A stretch of 34,184 nucleotides of DNA from Verrucomicrobiia bacterium (GTDB taxonomy: Bacteria > Verrucomicrobiota > Verrucomicrobiia > Verrucomicrobiales > Akkermansiaceae), in NCBI GenBank assembly GCA_947460915.1, contig CANHKJ010000002.1, forward strand, positions 1 through 34,184, written 5' to 3'. Positions 17,422-24,361 of this stretch are shown here, one piece after another (within the stretch, counting starts at the first letter, position 1; each line of letters opens with the position of its first letter). The position numbers and the translations under genes were made by a program. The notes below the pieces were generated by a model. The model had not been told where the DNA came from. It worked only from the letters and a program-made list of their open reading frames with translations, and did no database searches.

Positions 17422-17964
17422 ATGTCACGCGTAGGAGTTAAACCAATCAGCTTGCCAGAAAAAGTCACCGTTAAGAATGACGGTGGTGTAATCACCGTCG
17501 AAGGTCCAAAAGGCAAGCTTGCCTTCACCCTTCCAACAGGCATCGAACTTAGCAATCAGGACAACAAACTGACCGTTACCCGCACATCCGAAACATCACG
17601 CCAGCTGCGCGCCCTTCACGGCACCGCTCGCGCCATCGTCAGCAACATGATCGACGGTGTTTCCAAAGGCTTCGTCAAAGATCTTGAGATCCAAGGCGTG
17701 GGCTTCCGTGCTGCGGTCAAAGGCAAAGACCTTGACCTTTCACTCGGTCGTTCGCATCCTTTGCTTCACCCCATCCCTGATGGCCTCACAGTCACCGTTA
17801 CCGATAACACCAAGATCAAGGTGGAAGGTATCGACAAACAAATGGTCGGACAATTCGCTGCCGAGGTTCGTGGATTCTATCCACCTGAACCTTACAAAGG
17901 CAAAGGAGTCCGTTATGTGGGCGAACACGTTCGTCGTAAGGAAGGTAAATCCGTCGGTAAATAA
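17422..17964 (+). CDS. rplF: 50S ribosomal protein L6
   Basis: L6 sits near the factor-binding site and sarcin-ricin loop. It has 180 residues. 'SRVGVKPISLPEKVTV', 'GPKGKLAFTLP', 'LGRSHPLLHPIPDGLTVTV' and 'EPYKGKGVRYVGEHVRRKEGKSVGK' are canonical. The spacers to rpsH and rplR are 27 and 41 bp. Confidence 0.97.
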   Translation: MSRVGVKPISLPEKVTVKNDGGVITVEGPKGKLAFTLPTGIELSNQDNKLTVTRTSETSRQLRALHGTARAIVSNMIDGVSKGFVKDLEIQGVGFRAAVKGKDLDLSLGRSHPLLHPIPDGLTVTVTDNTKIKVEGIDKQMVGQFAAEVRGFYPPEPYKGKGVRYVGEHVRRKEGKSVGK

Positions 17965-18005
17965 TCTGCCGCTCAACCTAACGAACCAACTAATACAAGA
18001 ATTTC

Positions 18006-18362
18006 ATGAGTACGATCAATCGCAAAGAAATCCGGCAGCGCGTTCACAAGCGCATCCGTCGCAAGGTCAACGGCACACCATGCCGCCCACGCCTCGCCGT
18101 GCATTTCTCCAATCAACATGTGTATGTCCAAATCGTGGACGACGTAGCACGCCGCACCCTCGTTTCCGCCTCGACTCTCGACAAAGCTGTCGGCAATCCA
18201 CAGGCAAACGTCGAATGCGCTCGCAGCATCGGAGCCCTCATCGCAGAGCGCGCCAAAGCAGCGAACATCAGCAACGTTGTCTTTGACCGTGGTGGTCACA
18301 TTTATCATGGCAAAGTGAAAGCTCTCGCCGAAGCCGCCCGGGAAGCCGGTCTCCAATTCTAA
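18006..18362 (+). CDS. rplR: 50S ribosomal protein L18
   Basis: L18 is one of the three 5S rRNA-binding proteins. It has 118 residues. 'RQRVHKRIRRKVNGTPCRPRLAVHFSNQHVYVQIVDD' and 'FDRGGHIYHGKVKALAEAAREAGLQF' are diagnostic. It is followed by rpsE after 14 bp. Confidence 0.96.
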   Translation: MSTINRKEIRQRVHKRIRRKVNGTPCRPRLAVHFSNQHVYVQIVDDVARRTLVSASTLDKAVGNPQANVECARSIGALIAERAKAANISNVVFDRGGHIYHGKVKALAEAAREAGLQF

Positions 18363-18376
18363 TATAAACATTTATC

Positions 18377-19054
18377 ATGGTTACAGATTCTGACATTCCC
18401 GTTACTCCCGCTCCTGAGGCACCAGCTGCCAAAGACACGGCACTCGGCCCCGTTGCTAACTCTGGCGGCTTCGACAATCGTCGTGGCGGTCCTGGTGGCC
18501 AAGGTGGCTTCAACCGCGGTGGCCAAGGTGGCAACAACCGTGGCCCACGTCGCGACGATCGCCGCCAAGAGGTGGACGATGGTATCTCTGAAAAGGTGGT
18601 ATTCATCAACCGATGCGCCAAAGTGGTCAAAGGTGGTCGCCGTTTCAGCTTCTCCGCACTCGTTGTGTGTGGTGATAAAGAAGGCAAAGTCGGTCTTGGC
18701 TTCGGTAAAGCGAAGGAAGTTTCCGATGCGATCAAAAAAGGTGGTCAAGCTGCTCGCAAGAACATGACAACCGTTTGCATCGTCAATGGCACCGTGCCAC
18801 ACGAAACCTATGCCGAGTTCGGCGGTGGTAAAGTGTTGCTCAAGCCAGCATCTCCCGGAACGGGAATTATCGCTGGTGGTGGTGTGCGCGCCGTATGTGA
18901 AGCTGCTGGTGTCAAAGACATCTTGGCAAAATCCATGGGCTCATCCAACCATGCTAACGTGGTTAAAGCAACCATTAAGGCACTTTCTGGTCTCCGTACT
19001 CGTGAGACGATCCTCAGCTCACGTGGCAAAAAAGTCCGTGAGAAGTCCATCTAA
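18377..19054 (+). CDS. rpsE: 30S ribosomal protein S5 with long RGG-rich N-terminal extension
   Basis: S5 forms the mRNA entry pore with S3 and S4 and affects decoding fidelity. It has 225 residues against 167 in E. coli. The extra part is about 70 N-terminal residues: an acidic/Pro/Ala start, then a Gly/Arg/Asn/Gln-rich tract ('[19 protein letters not shown]') ending in '[12 protein letters not shown]'. The conserved core begins at '[28 protein letters not shown]' and contains '[26 protein letters not shown]'. ATG 18377 is the only in-frame start that keeps a normal spacer after rplR, so the extension is likely translated. No Shine-Dalgarno. Confidence 0.95.
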   Translation: MVTDSDIPVTPAPEAPAAKDTALGPVANSGGFDNRRGGPGGQGGFNRGGQGGNNRGPRRDDRRQEVDDGISEKVVFINRCAKVVKGGRRFSFSALVVCGDKEGKVGLGFGKAKEVSDAIKKGGQAARKNMTTVCIVNGTVPHETYAEFGGGKVLLKPASPGTGIIAGGGVRAVCEAAGVKDILAKSMGSSNHANVVKATIKALSGLRTRETILSSRGKKVREKSI

Positions 19055-19076
19055 ATCTTTTATCATCCACTAGGAA

Positions 19077-19523
19077 ATGAAACTTCATACATTATCTCCC
19101 AATCCCGGTTCCAAGCATCGCGTAAAGCGTCTTGGTTGCGGTGAAAGCTCCGGTCACGGCAAAACCTCCGGCAAAGGCAACAAAGGACAAAAAGCTCGCT
19201 CCGGCGGCACTGTTCGTGTTGGCTTCGAAGGTGGTCAGATGCCTCTGCATCGTCGTCTGCCCAAGCGCGGCTTCAACAATTACGACTACAAGACCAAGGT
19301 GTTTGGTGTAAACGTTTCCACTCTCGACGAAAACTTCGAGAATGGCACCGTGATCACGGAAGAGCTTCTTCGCTCCGTAGGCATTGTCAATGGTCGTTAT
19401 GATCAAGTGAAAATCCTCGGTATGGGGGATCTCACCAAGAGTCTTACGATCCAGATTGGCCACGTTAGCGCTACGGCTCGTGAGAAGATTGAAAAAGCTG
19501 GCGGTACAATTCAGTCCGCCTGA
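19077..19523 (+). CDS. rplO: 50S ribosomal protein L15
   Basis: L15 is a late-assembly 50S protein. It has 148 residues. 'MKLHTLSPNPGSKHRVKRLGCGESSGHGKTSGKGNKGQKARSGG' and 'FEGGQMPLHRRLPKRGFNN' are canonical. It follows rpsE by 22 bp, so the L30 gene usually found between them is missing. An AGGA lies just before the ATG but too close to act as a Shine-Dalgarno. It is the one gene of the ribosomal block ending in TGA and not TAA. Confidence 0.96.
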   Translation: MKLHTLSPNPGSKHRVKRLGCGESSGHGKTSGKGNKGQKARSGGTVRVGFEGGQMPLHRRLPKRGFNNYDYKTKVFGVNVSTLDENFENGTVITEELLRSVGIVNGRYDQVKILGMGDLTKSLTIQIGHVSATAREKIEKAGGTIQSA

Positions 19524-19559
19524 TTGATCCTCCTCGCGTTCGGAAAGAAATCTCCATTT

Positions 19560-19591
19560 CTGCGGGGAAGTGCTTGCGCACTTCCTCGCAG
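19560..19591 (+). other. Strong hairpin in the rplO-secY spacer
   Basis: Left arm CTGCGGGGAAGTGC (19560-19573), a 4-nt loop TTGC and right arm GCACTTCCTCGCAG (19578-19591) make a 14-bp stem with a single G-U pair. No proper T-tract follows, so it is not a classical intrinsic terminator; it may act as an RNA processing or stability element or an attenuator. A -35/-10-like pair TTGCGC (19574-19579) and TATAGT (19596-19601), 16 bp apart, overlaps it and could be an internal secY promoter. Confidence 0.6.
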
Positions 19592-19632
19592 TGTTTATAG
19601 TGCTGCGGCACATCCATTTTCTCAACAACTCT

Positions 19633-21135
19633 ATGATATCTGCATTTCTTAACACTTGGCGCGTTGCCGAACTGCGCGACAGAATTCTTTTTACCTTGGC
19701 GATGATCATCATCGTTCGTCTTGGTGTCCATATCACCATACCTGGAGTTGATTCAGGCTTGATTGATGAGTGGACGAAAAGTGTCGCTAAAGGCGACGGT
19801 GGTACCAGCAACCCGCTTACCGCCATGTTGACAATTTTCTCTGGTGGTGGCCTGCAACAAGCTGGCATCTTTGCCTTGGGTATCATGCCATACATTTCGG
19901 CATCGATTATGATTCAATTGATGACAGCTGTAGTTCCGAAGCTGTCTAAGCTCTCGCGGGAAGAGGGTGGTCGCCAAAAAATTACACAATGGACGCGCTA
20001 TCTCGCTCTATTCATTGCTTTGGTGCAGGGCTATTTCCTGACCCGGACCTTGACGAGCCCTGAGCAACTTGAGCAGTTGATGCCGGGCATAGGTAAAGTT
20101 TTAAATGGTGGCTCCTTGGTTCCCGCATTCAGTGTGGCTTGGCAAGCGATGGCCTTGATGGTCATTGTTGCGGGCACGATGTTACTGATGTGGATCGGTG
20201 ATCAAATGACCGAGCGCGGTATTGGTAACGGTACCTCGATCATCATCATGGTGAACATCATTTCTGCACTTCCGGGTGCATTAGTAATGGCCTGGAAAAT
20301 GTTCACTACCGGTGCCGAGGCGAATCCGTTCATCGCATTGAAACTGGTGTTTATGATTGCCTTCTTAGTCTTTGTGATTGCTGCTGTGATCTCGATTACG
20401 CAAGCGCAGAGACGAATTACTGTGCAATACGCCAAGCGCGTTGTCGGCAAGAAGCAGTTCGGCGGTCAAACGCAATATCTTCCTTTGAAGGTCAACTACT
20501 CAGGTGTGATGCCGATCATTTTCGTGTCGGCGGTGATCACATTGCCTGGTATCATTTTGCAGATGATTGGAAGCACGGCTTCTTGGTCACAAAAACTTCA
20601 GTATGCAGTGGGTCAAGGCTGGCTTTACTACACGCTCGGAGCATTGGGGATTTTCTTCTTCTCTTACTTTTGGGTTGCAACCATGTTCAATCCTTCGCAA
20701 ATTGCCGAAGACCTTAAGCGCAATGGTGGATACATTCCTGGCGTTCGTCCTGGTAAACCAACCGGTGAGTTCCTCGACTTCACGATGACCCGTCTGACTT
20801 TTGCTGGTGCGATTTTCTTAACCATCGTTTTCGTTCTGCCTTCCGGTCTTGGTTGGATGATGGGCATCGACAAGGCATCACCCATTTTGCAATTCTTCGG
20901 TGGGACAAGCTTGTTGATTCTTGTTGGCGTGGTGCTCGATGTGATGCGCCAAGTGGAAACACATTTGCTGCAACGTCACTATGACGGCTTCTTGCGTAAA
21001 GGTAAGCTCAAAGGTCGTTATGACCGTTTGCAACAAGGTGGCAATGCCGCATCGAGTAGTTTGCTGATATTCCTTTGGGTCGTAATTGCGATCTTGGCGA
21101 TCGGCGGTGCAGCGATCTGGATTGCTCAAAGTTAA
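19633..21135 (+). CDS. secY: Protein translocase subunit SecY with apparent extra C-terminal helix
   Basis: SecY is the channel of the Sec translocon. It has 500 residues against 443 in E. coli. 'AFLNTWRVAELRDRILFTLAMIIIVRLGVHITIPG' is the N-terminal helix 1 region, 'YISASIMIQLM', 'GNGTSIIIMVNII' and 'YAKRVVGKKQFGGQTQYLPLKVNYSGVMPIIF' follow, and the SecA/ribosome-binding loop is 'FNPSQIAEDLKRNGGYIPGVRPGK'. The normal end is 'HYDGFLRKGKLKGRY'; here it continues through a short linker into a further hydrophobic segment (about residues 474-498, 'SSLLIFLWVVIAILAIGG'). I take ATG 19633; the GTG start of the track (19570) lies in the hairpin. The terminator follows 26 bp after the stop. Confidence 0.95.
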   Translation: MISAFLNTWRVAELRDRILFTLAMIIIVRLGVHITIPGVDSGLIDEWTKSVAKGDGGTSNPLTAMLTIFSGGGLQQAGIFALGIMPYISASIMIQLMTAVVPKLSKLSREEGGRQKITQWTRYLALFIALVQGYFLTRTLTSPEQLEQLMPGIGKVLNGGSLVPAFSVAWQAMALMVIVAGTMLLMWIGDQMTERGIGNGTSIIIMVNIISALPGALVMAWKMFTTGAEANPFIALKLVFMIAFLVFVIAAVISITQAQRRITVQYAKRVVGKKQFGGQTQYLPLKVNYSGVMPIIFVSAVITLPGIILQMIGSTASWSQKLQYAVGQGWLYYTLGALGIFFFSYFWVATMFNPSQIAEDLKRNGGYIPGVRPGKPTGEFLDFTMTRLTFAGAIFLTIVFVLPSGLGWMMGIDKASPILQFFGGTSLLILVGVVLDVMRQVETHLLQRHYDGFLRKGKLKGRYDRLQQGGNAASSSLLIFLWVVIAILAIGGAAIWIAQS

Positions 21136-21161
21136 TTTTTGACACTCTGATGTTTTTTACC

Positions 21162-21196
21162 AGCAAGCTGCGCCTAAGCGTGCAGCTTGCTTTTTT
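21162..21196 (+). terminator. Intrinsic terminator closing the ribosomal protein operon
   Basis: AGCAAGCTGC (21162-21171) and GCAGCTTGCT (21182-21191) form a perfect 10-bp stem with a 10-nt loop, followed by a run of six T. It lies 26 bp after secY and ends the str-S10-spc unit before map. Confidence 0.9.
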
Positions 21197-21212
21197 CTTC
21201 CAAGTAACTGAT

Positions 21213-21218
21213 TAAAAT
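21213..21218 (+). promoter_or_regulatory. Candidate -10 element of map
   Basis: TAAAAT lies 7 nt before the map ATG, immediately after the terminator. No good -35 is seen at 16-18 bp. If used, the transcript would start at or next to the ATG. Confidence 0.25.
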
Positions 21219-21225
21219 TTTTTCC

Positions 21226-22020
21226 ATGGCAAAACGCACGAAGATTAAACTGAAACATGGCCGTGAGCTGGAGCTTATGCGGGCGGCATGTCACACGGCA
21301 TCACAAATTCTTCAAGAGGTGGCTGCTTTTATCGCCCCCGGTAAAACGACCAAAGAGGTGGATCAATTTGCTGGTGAGCTGATGAAGGCGCGCGGCTGTC
21401 GCAGTGCATTTCTGGGCTATCGTGGTTTTCCGGCGTTTACTTGCATATCCTTGAATGAGGAAGTCGTTCATGGCATTGGCAATCAGCGGGTGATTCAGCC
21501 CGGTGACATCGTCAGCCTCGATGTAGGTATCGTGCAAAATGGCTGGATCGGTGATAACGCTCTGACTGTGCCGGTAGGGGAGATCTCGTTAGAAACGAAG
21601 CGTCTTTTAGCTGCGACCGAGCAATCGCTCTATGAGGCGATTTCTTTTGCCCGTGCGGGTTTGCGTCTTGCTGATCTTTGTGGCGCTGTCGAGGCGCATG
21701 TAAAACCCTTGGGTTTTTCCGTTGTAAGAGAATTTGTAGGGCATGGTGTCGGGCGAGACCTTCACGAGGAACCACAAGTGCCAAACTATCGCCCTCAAGG
21801 GAAAACTCCGATTCTCGAGCCAGGAATGACCTTAGCGATTGAGCCCATGGTCAATGCTGGTGTGCCCTATGTCAAAATCTTAGCGGATGGATGGACTGTG
21901 GTCACAGAAGATCGCAAGCCATCGGCCCATTTCGAGCACACGGTGTTAATTACCGATGGAGAGCCAGAAATTCTCACTGATCGCCCGCGCACGGCATTAC
22001 CCGAGCAGCTGGGGATTTGA
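21226..22020 (+). CDS. map: Methionine aminopeptidase, type I
   Basis: It removes the initiator Met from nascent proteins and acts in the cytosol near the ribosome exit. It has 264 residues, the usual bacterial length. The dimetal ligands are visible: Asp in 'SLDVGIVQNGW', Asp in 'WIGDNALTV', His in 'VGHGVGRDLHEEPQVPNY', Glu in 'AIEPMVNAG' and Glu in 'HFEHTVLI'. The gene often follows secY in bacteria; here it is separated by an intrinsic terminator and so probably has its own promoter. The usual next genes (infA, rpmJ, rpsM, rpsK, rpoA, rplQ) do not follow. Confidence 0.96.
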   Translation: MAKRTKIKLKHGRELELMRAACHTASQILQEVAAFIAPGKTTKEVDQFAGELMKARGCRSAFLGYRGFPAFTCISLNEEVVHGIGNQRVIQPGDIVSLDVGIVQNGWIGDNALTVPVGEISLETKRLLAATEQSLYEAISFARAGLRLADLCGAVEAHVKPLGFSVVREFVGHGVGRDLHEEPQVPNYRPQGKTPILEPGMTLAIEPMVNAGVPYVKILADGWTVVTEDRKPSAHFEHTVLITDGEPEILTDRPRTALPEQLGI

Positions 22021-22134
22021 GTTTCATGAAGTGATTCGCGTTCTTCATCGAAGAGTTTCATTGGGAAAGTATGATTCATGCTCCTGCAAAAGCTCGGCGT
22101 CGATTGCAGAATTCTGATTACGCGAGCAATGCCT

Positions 22135-22173
22135 CATAGGTCACACTATGGCATGACCAATTCATGACCTATG
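22135..22173. promoter_or_regulatory. Inverted and direct repeats, candidate operator
   Basis: CATAGGTCA (22135-22143) and TGACCTATG (22165-22173) form a perfect 9-bp inverted repeat with a 21-bp spacer. Within it, CATGACC occurs twice in direct orientation, 11 bp apart (22152 and 22163). The array ends 5 bp before a good -35, a usual activator position. Confidence 0.5.
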
Positions 22174-22178
22174 TCTGA

Positions 22179-22207
22179 TTGATCTCGCTATCCACAGCAA
22201 TTATAGT
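22179..22207 (+). promoter_or_regulatory. Promoter of the cytochrome-monooxygenase gene
   Basis: TTGATC (22179-22184), a 17-bp spacer and TATAGT (22202-22207) make a good sigma70-like promoter. The -10 ends 7 nt before ATG 22215, so the transcript would be leaderless or nearly so. Confidence 0.6.
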
Positions 22208-22214
22208 AGTCCGC

Positions 22215-23714
22215 ATGAAGCACTTTTCTGCCAAGATATTTCTATTATTGCAGCCTATCGTTTTGTCTGCTGCACCAGAATTTCATCGCGATATTGCTCC
22301 GATCATCCACGAAAACTGCTCGTCGTGCCATCGGCCTGGGCAAGCTGCTCCCTTTTCATTGATCGATTATAACCAAGTTAAAAAACGAGCAAAACAGATT
22401 GTTGAGGTGACGGGAGAAAGAATCATGCCGCCCTGGCATGCCGATCATGGTGTGGTCGAATACGCGAACGACCGATCACTCTCTAGTAATCAGATTGATC
22501 TTCTCCGGAAATGGTTTGAGGCAGGAACCCCAGAAGGTGACCTCACCCACAAAGTTCCAGCACCAGTTTTCCCTGATGGTTGGGAGCTAGGTTCTCCAGA
22601 TCTTGAGGTCGCCATGTCGGAGCCTTTTGTCGTCCCGGCGCAGGGTAAGGATATCTATCGTAACTTTGTCATCCCGTTAGATCTGCAGGAAGATCAATGG
22701 ATTAATGCGATCGAATACAAGCCCGGAGCACCACAGGTCGTGCATCACGTTCTTTATTTTCTAGATACTTCAGGTACGGCTCGAAAAAAGGATCTTGAAG
22801 ACGCTGCGCCCGGCTTCAGCGGATTTGGATCTGTGGTCAATCAATTTCGTTACCTCGGTGGTTGGGATCTGGGGACACAGGCTTCTGTGCTTCCATACGG
22901 TTTAGCATTAAAGGCTCCTAAGGGAGCTGATTTGATTATTCAAGTTCATTATAGCCCCAAAGGTCGCGAGTATCAGGATCTATCGAAACTGGCAATCCAC
23001 TTTGCGGATAAGCCAACCTCTCGTCCTTGGACGATACTACCTGTTCCGCCAATGTTCGGGATCCTCGATGGCATCGATATACCTGCCGGTGAAAAAGAAT
23101 ACGTTAAGAAAAATACGTTCATCGTACCAGTTGATCTAGAGGCATTCCGAGTTAATGCACATGCACACTACCTCGGTAAGCGTATGGAAATGACTGCGAC
23201 CTTTCCCGATGGTCGCAAGGAGTGGCTACTCAAAATGAGCGATTGGAACTTTGCTTGGCAGGAAGATTACCAGTTTAAAAAGCCTGTTCATCTACCTGCC
23301 GGGACTAAGATCGATGTATTGATTTCATGGGATAATTCTGCCACTAATCCCCACCAGACCAATCATCCACCAAAGCCCGTTCGTTGGGGTCCTCAATCAA
23401 ATGACGAAATGGGAACGATTACGTTGTCCGTGATGCTCGATACCCAGGAACAGAAAGATGCACTCCACCAATCCGTCAAGGTTTTCATGGCCGCGCAAGC
23501 AGTTCGCCGCGCGTTCAACGGAGATATTACTACATTGCAGCATGCTCGCGCTGGAGGAATTCAGATTCCAGACAGCACCGCACAAAAACTGCTAGTGCTC
23601 GCAAAAGGGTTGGACTTCGATCAAGATGGAAAGCTAAGTGAAATCGAAGTGAATGCTGGCGCTGCTACTCTCGCACCCCACATGAACGGAGTAGGAGCAA
23701 TCGGAATTGATTAA
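22215..23714 (+). CDS. Exported cytochrome c / PHM-like copper monooxygenase fusion with EF-hand
   Basis: This protein of 499 residues is probably periplasmic. The signal peptide is 'MKHFSAKIFLLLQPIVLSAA'. A c-type heme site 'CSSCH' (residues 35-39) is followed by a candidate axial Met in 'RIMPPWH' (Met71). The rest resembles the copper type II ascorbate-dependent (peptidylglycine hydroxylating type) monooxygenase fold. Candidate ligands are H177/H178 in 'VVHHVL' and H245 in 'VHYSPKG' for one copper, and H316/H318 in 'NAHAHYLG' with M399 in 'NDEMG' for the other. An EF-hand-like loop 'DFDQDGKLSEIE' lies at about 468-479. The heme could deliver electrons to copper. The start is chosen from the promoter and signal peptide. 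It is followed after 12 bp by a redoxin lipoprotein. The substrate is unknown. Confidence 0.8.
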   Translation: MKHFSAKIFLLLQPIVLSAAPEFHRDIAPIIHENCSSCHRPGQAAPFSLIDYNQVKKRAKQIVEVTGERIMPPWHADHGVVEYANDRSLSSNQIDLLRKWFEAGTPEGDLTHKVPAPVFPDGWELGSPDLEVAMSEPFVVPAQGKDIYRNFVIPLDLQEDQWINAIEYKPGAPQVVHHVLYFLDTSGTARKKDLEDAAPGFSGFGSVVNQFRYLGGWDLGTQASVLPYGLALKAPKGADLIIQVHYSPKGREYQDLSKLAIHFADKPTSRPWTILPVPPMFGILDGIDIPAGEKEYVKKNTFIVPVDLEAFRVNAHAHYLGKRMEMTATFPDGRKEWLLKMSDWNFAWQEDYQFKKPVHLPAGTKIDVLISWDNSATNPHQTNHPPKPVRWGPQSNDEMGTITLSVMLDTQEQKDALHQSVKVFMAAQAVRRAFNGDITTLQHARAGGIQIPDSTAQKLLVLAKGLDFDQDGKLSEIEVNAGAATLAPHMNGVGAIGID

Positions 23715-23726
23715 TAATAGATTTCT

Positions 23727-24329
23727 ATGAATTCATCTTTTCAAGGTGCTGTTTTGTTCATGTATGCTGTGATGATGTTCCTTATCACATCGTGCGAAAG
23801 AAAGACAGTGCATCACGATGCGGAGAAATCGATTTCAATTCTTTTACCTGATGCAAATGGTAAGGAGTATCAGATTTTGGGGAGAGCCAGTGAAGTCAAA
23901 GCTACCGTGGTGGTCTTTCTTATGACGGATTGCCCTATCGCCAATGCAATGCTCCCCGATCTCAATGATATGGTTGCCCGCTATGGAGCCCAAGGAATTA
24001 GCTTTTACGGGATCTTTGCTGATGAGCAACCGGACAAGATATTGGATCACATCAAGCACTATCAAATTACTTTTCCATGCTTGTTGGATGACGAATGTCT
24101 TGTTGCGAAACTGTGTGGTGCAACACGGGTTCCCGAAGCGGCGATTTTCGATTCCGATGGAATGCCAATTTATTGCGGTAGACTTGATGATCGAGCCGTA
24201 AAGATCGGAAGGATGAAACCCTATCCCGCTGAGAGAAACCTTGCAGCCGCGCTGGATGCATTGCTAAAAAATCGTAAGCTACCATCTGCAAAGCAAGTCA
24301 CTGCAGGCTGCTACCTACCCCTCGACTGA
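23727..24329 (+). CDS. Redoxin (thioredoxin-fold) lipoprotein
   Basis: This protein of 200 residues has a lipobox 'FLITSC', with Cys23 as the lipidated residue, so it is anchored in a membrane facing the periplasm. The thioredoxin/AhpC-like core runs from 'ISILLPDANGKEYQIL' to 'RVPEAAIFDSDGMPIYCGRLDDR'. The active-site block is 'VVVFLMTDCPIANAM' with a single Cys at 69 and no CxxC partner, typical of the 'DCPI(A/S)N' redoxins of PVC bacteria and Acidobacteria. Further cysteines in 'FPCLLDDECLVAKLCG' may serve as resolving or metal ligands. It is co-transcribed with the cytochrome-monooxygenase gene 12 bp upstream, so it probably serves that protein, for instance in copper or heme maturation or as an electron partner. 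Its exact role is unknown. Confidence 0.8.
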   Translation: MNSSFQGAVLFMYAVMMFLITSCERKTVHHDAEKSISILLPDANGKEYQILGRASEVKATVVVFLMTDCPIANAMLPDLNDMVARYGAQGISFYGIFADEQPDKILDHIKHYQITFPCLLDDECLVAKLCGATRVPEAAIFDSDGMPIYCGRLDDRAVKIGRMKPYPAERNLAAALDALLKNRKLPSAKQVTAGCYLPLD

Positions 24330-24361
24330 TTTCATCATCAACCTCAACCAGTTCATTATCC

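Noticed and set aside
19092-19895. 267-aa minus-strand ORF across rplO and secY
   Set aside because: Overlaps two certain genes on the other strand and carries no recognisable domain.
22027-22047. ATGAAG/CTTCAT dyad after map as terminator
   Set aside because: Short stem, large loop and no T-run.
22188-22196. CTATCCACA, near match to a DnaA box
   Set aside because: Single, one mismatch, and lies in the spacer of a good promoter; no second box nearby.
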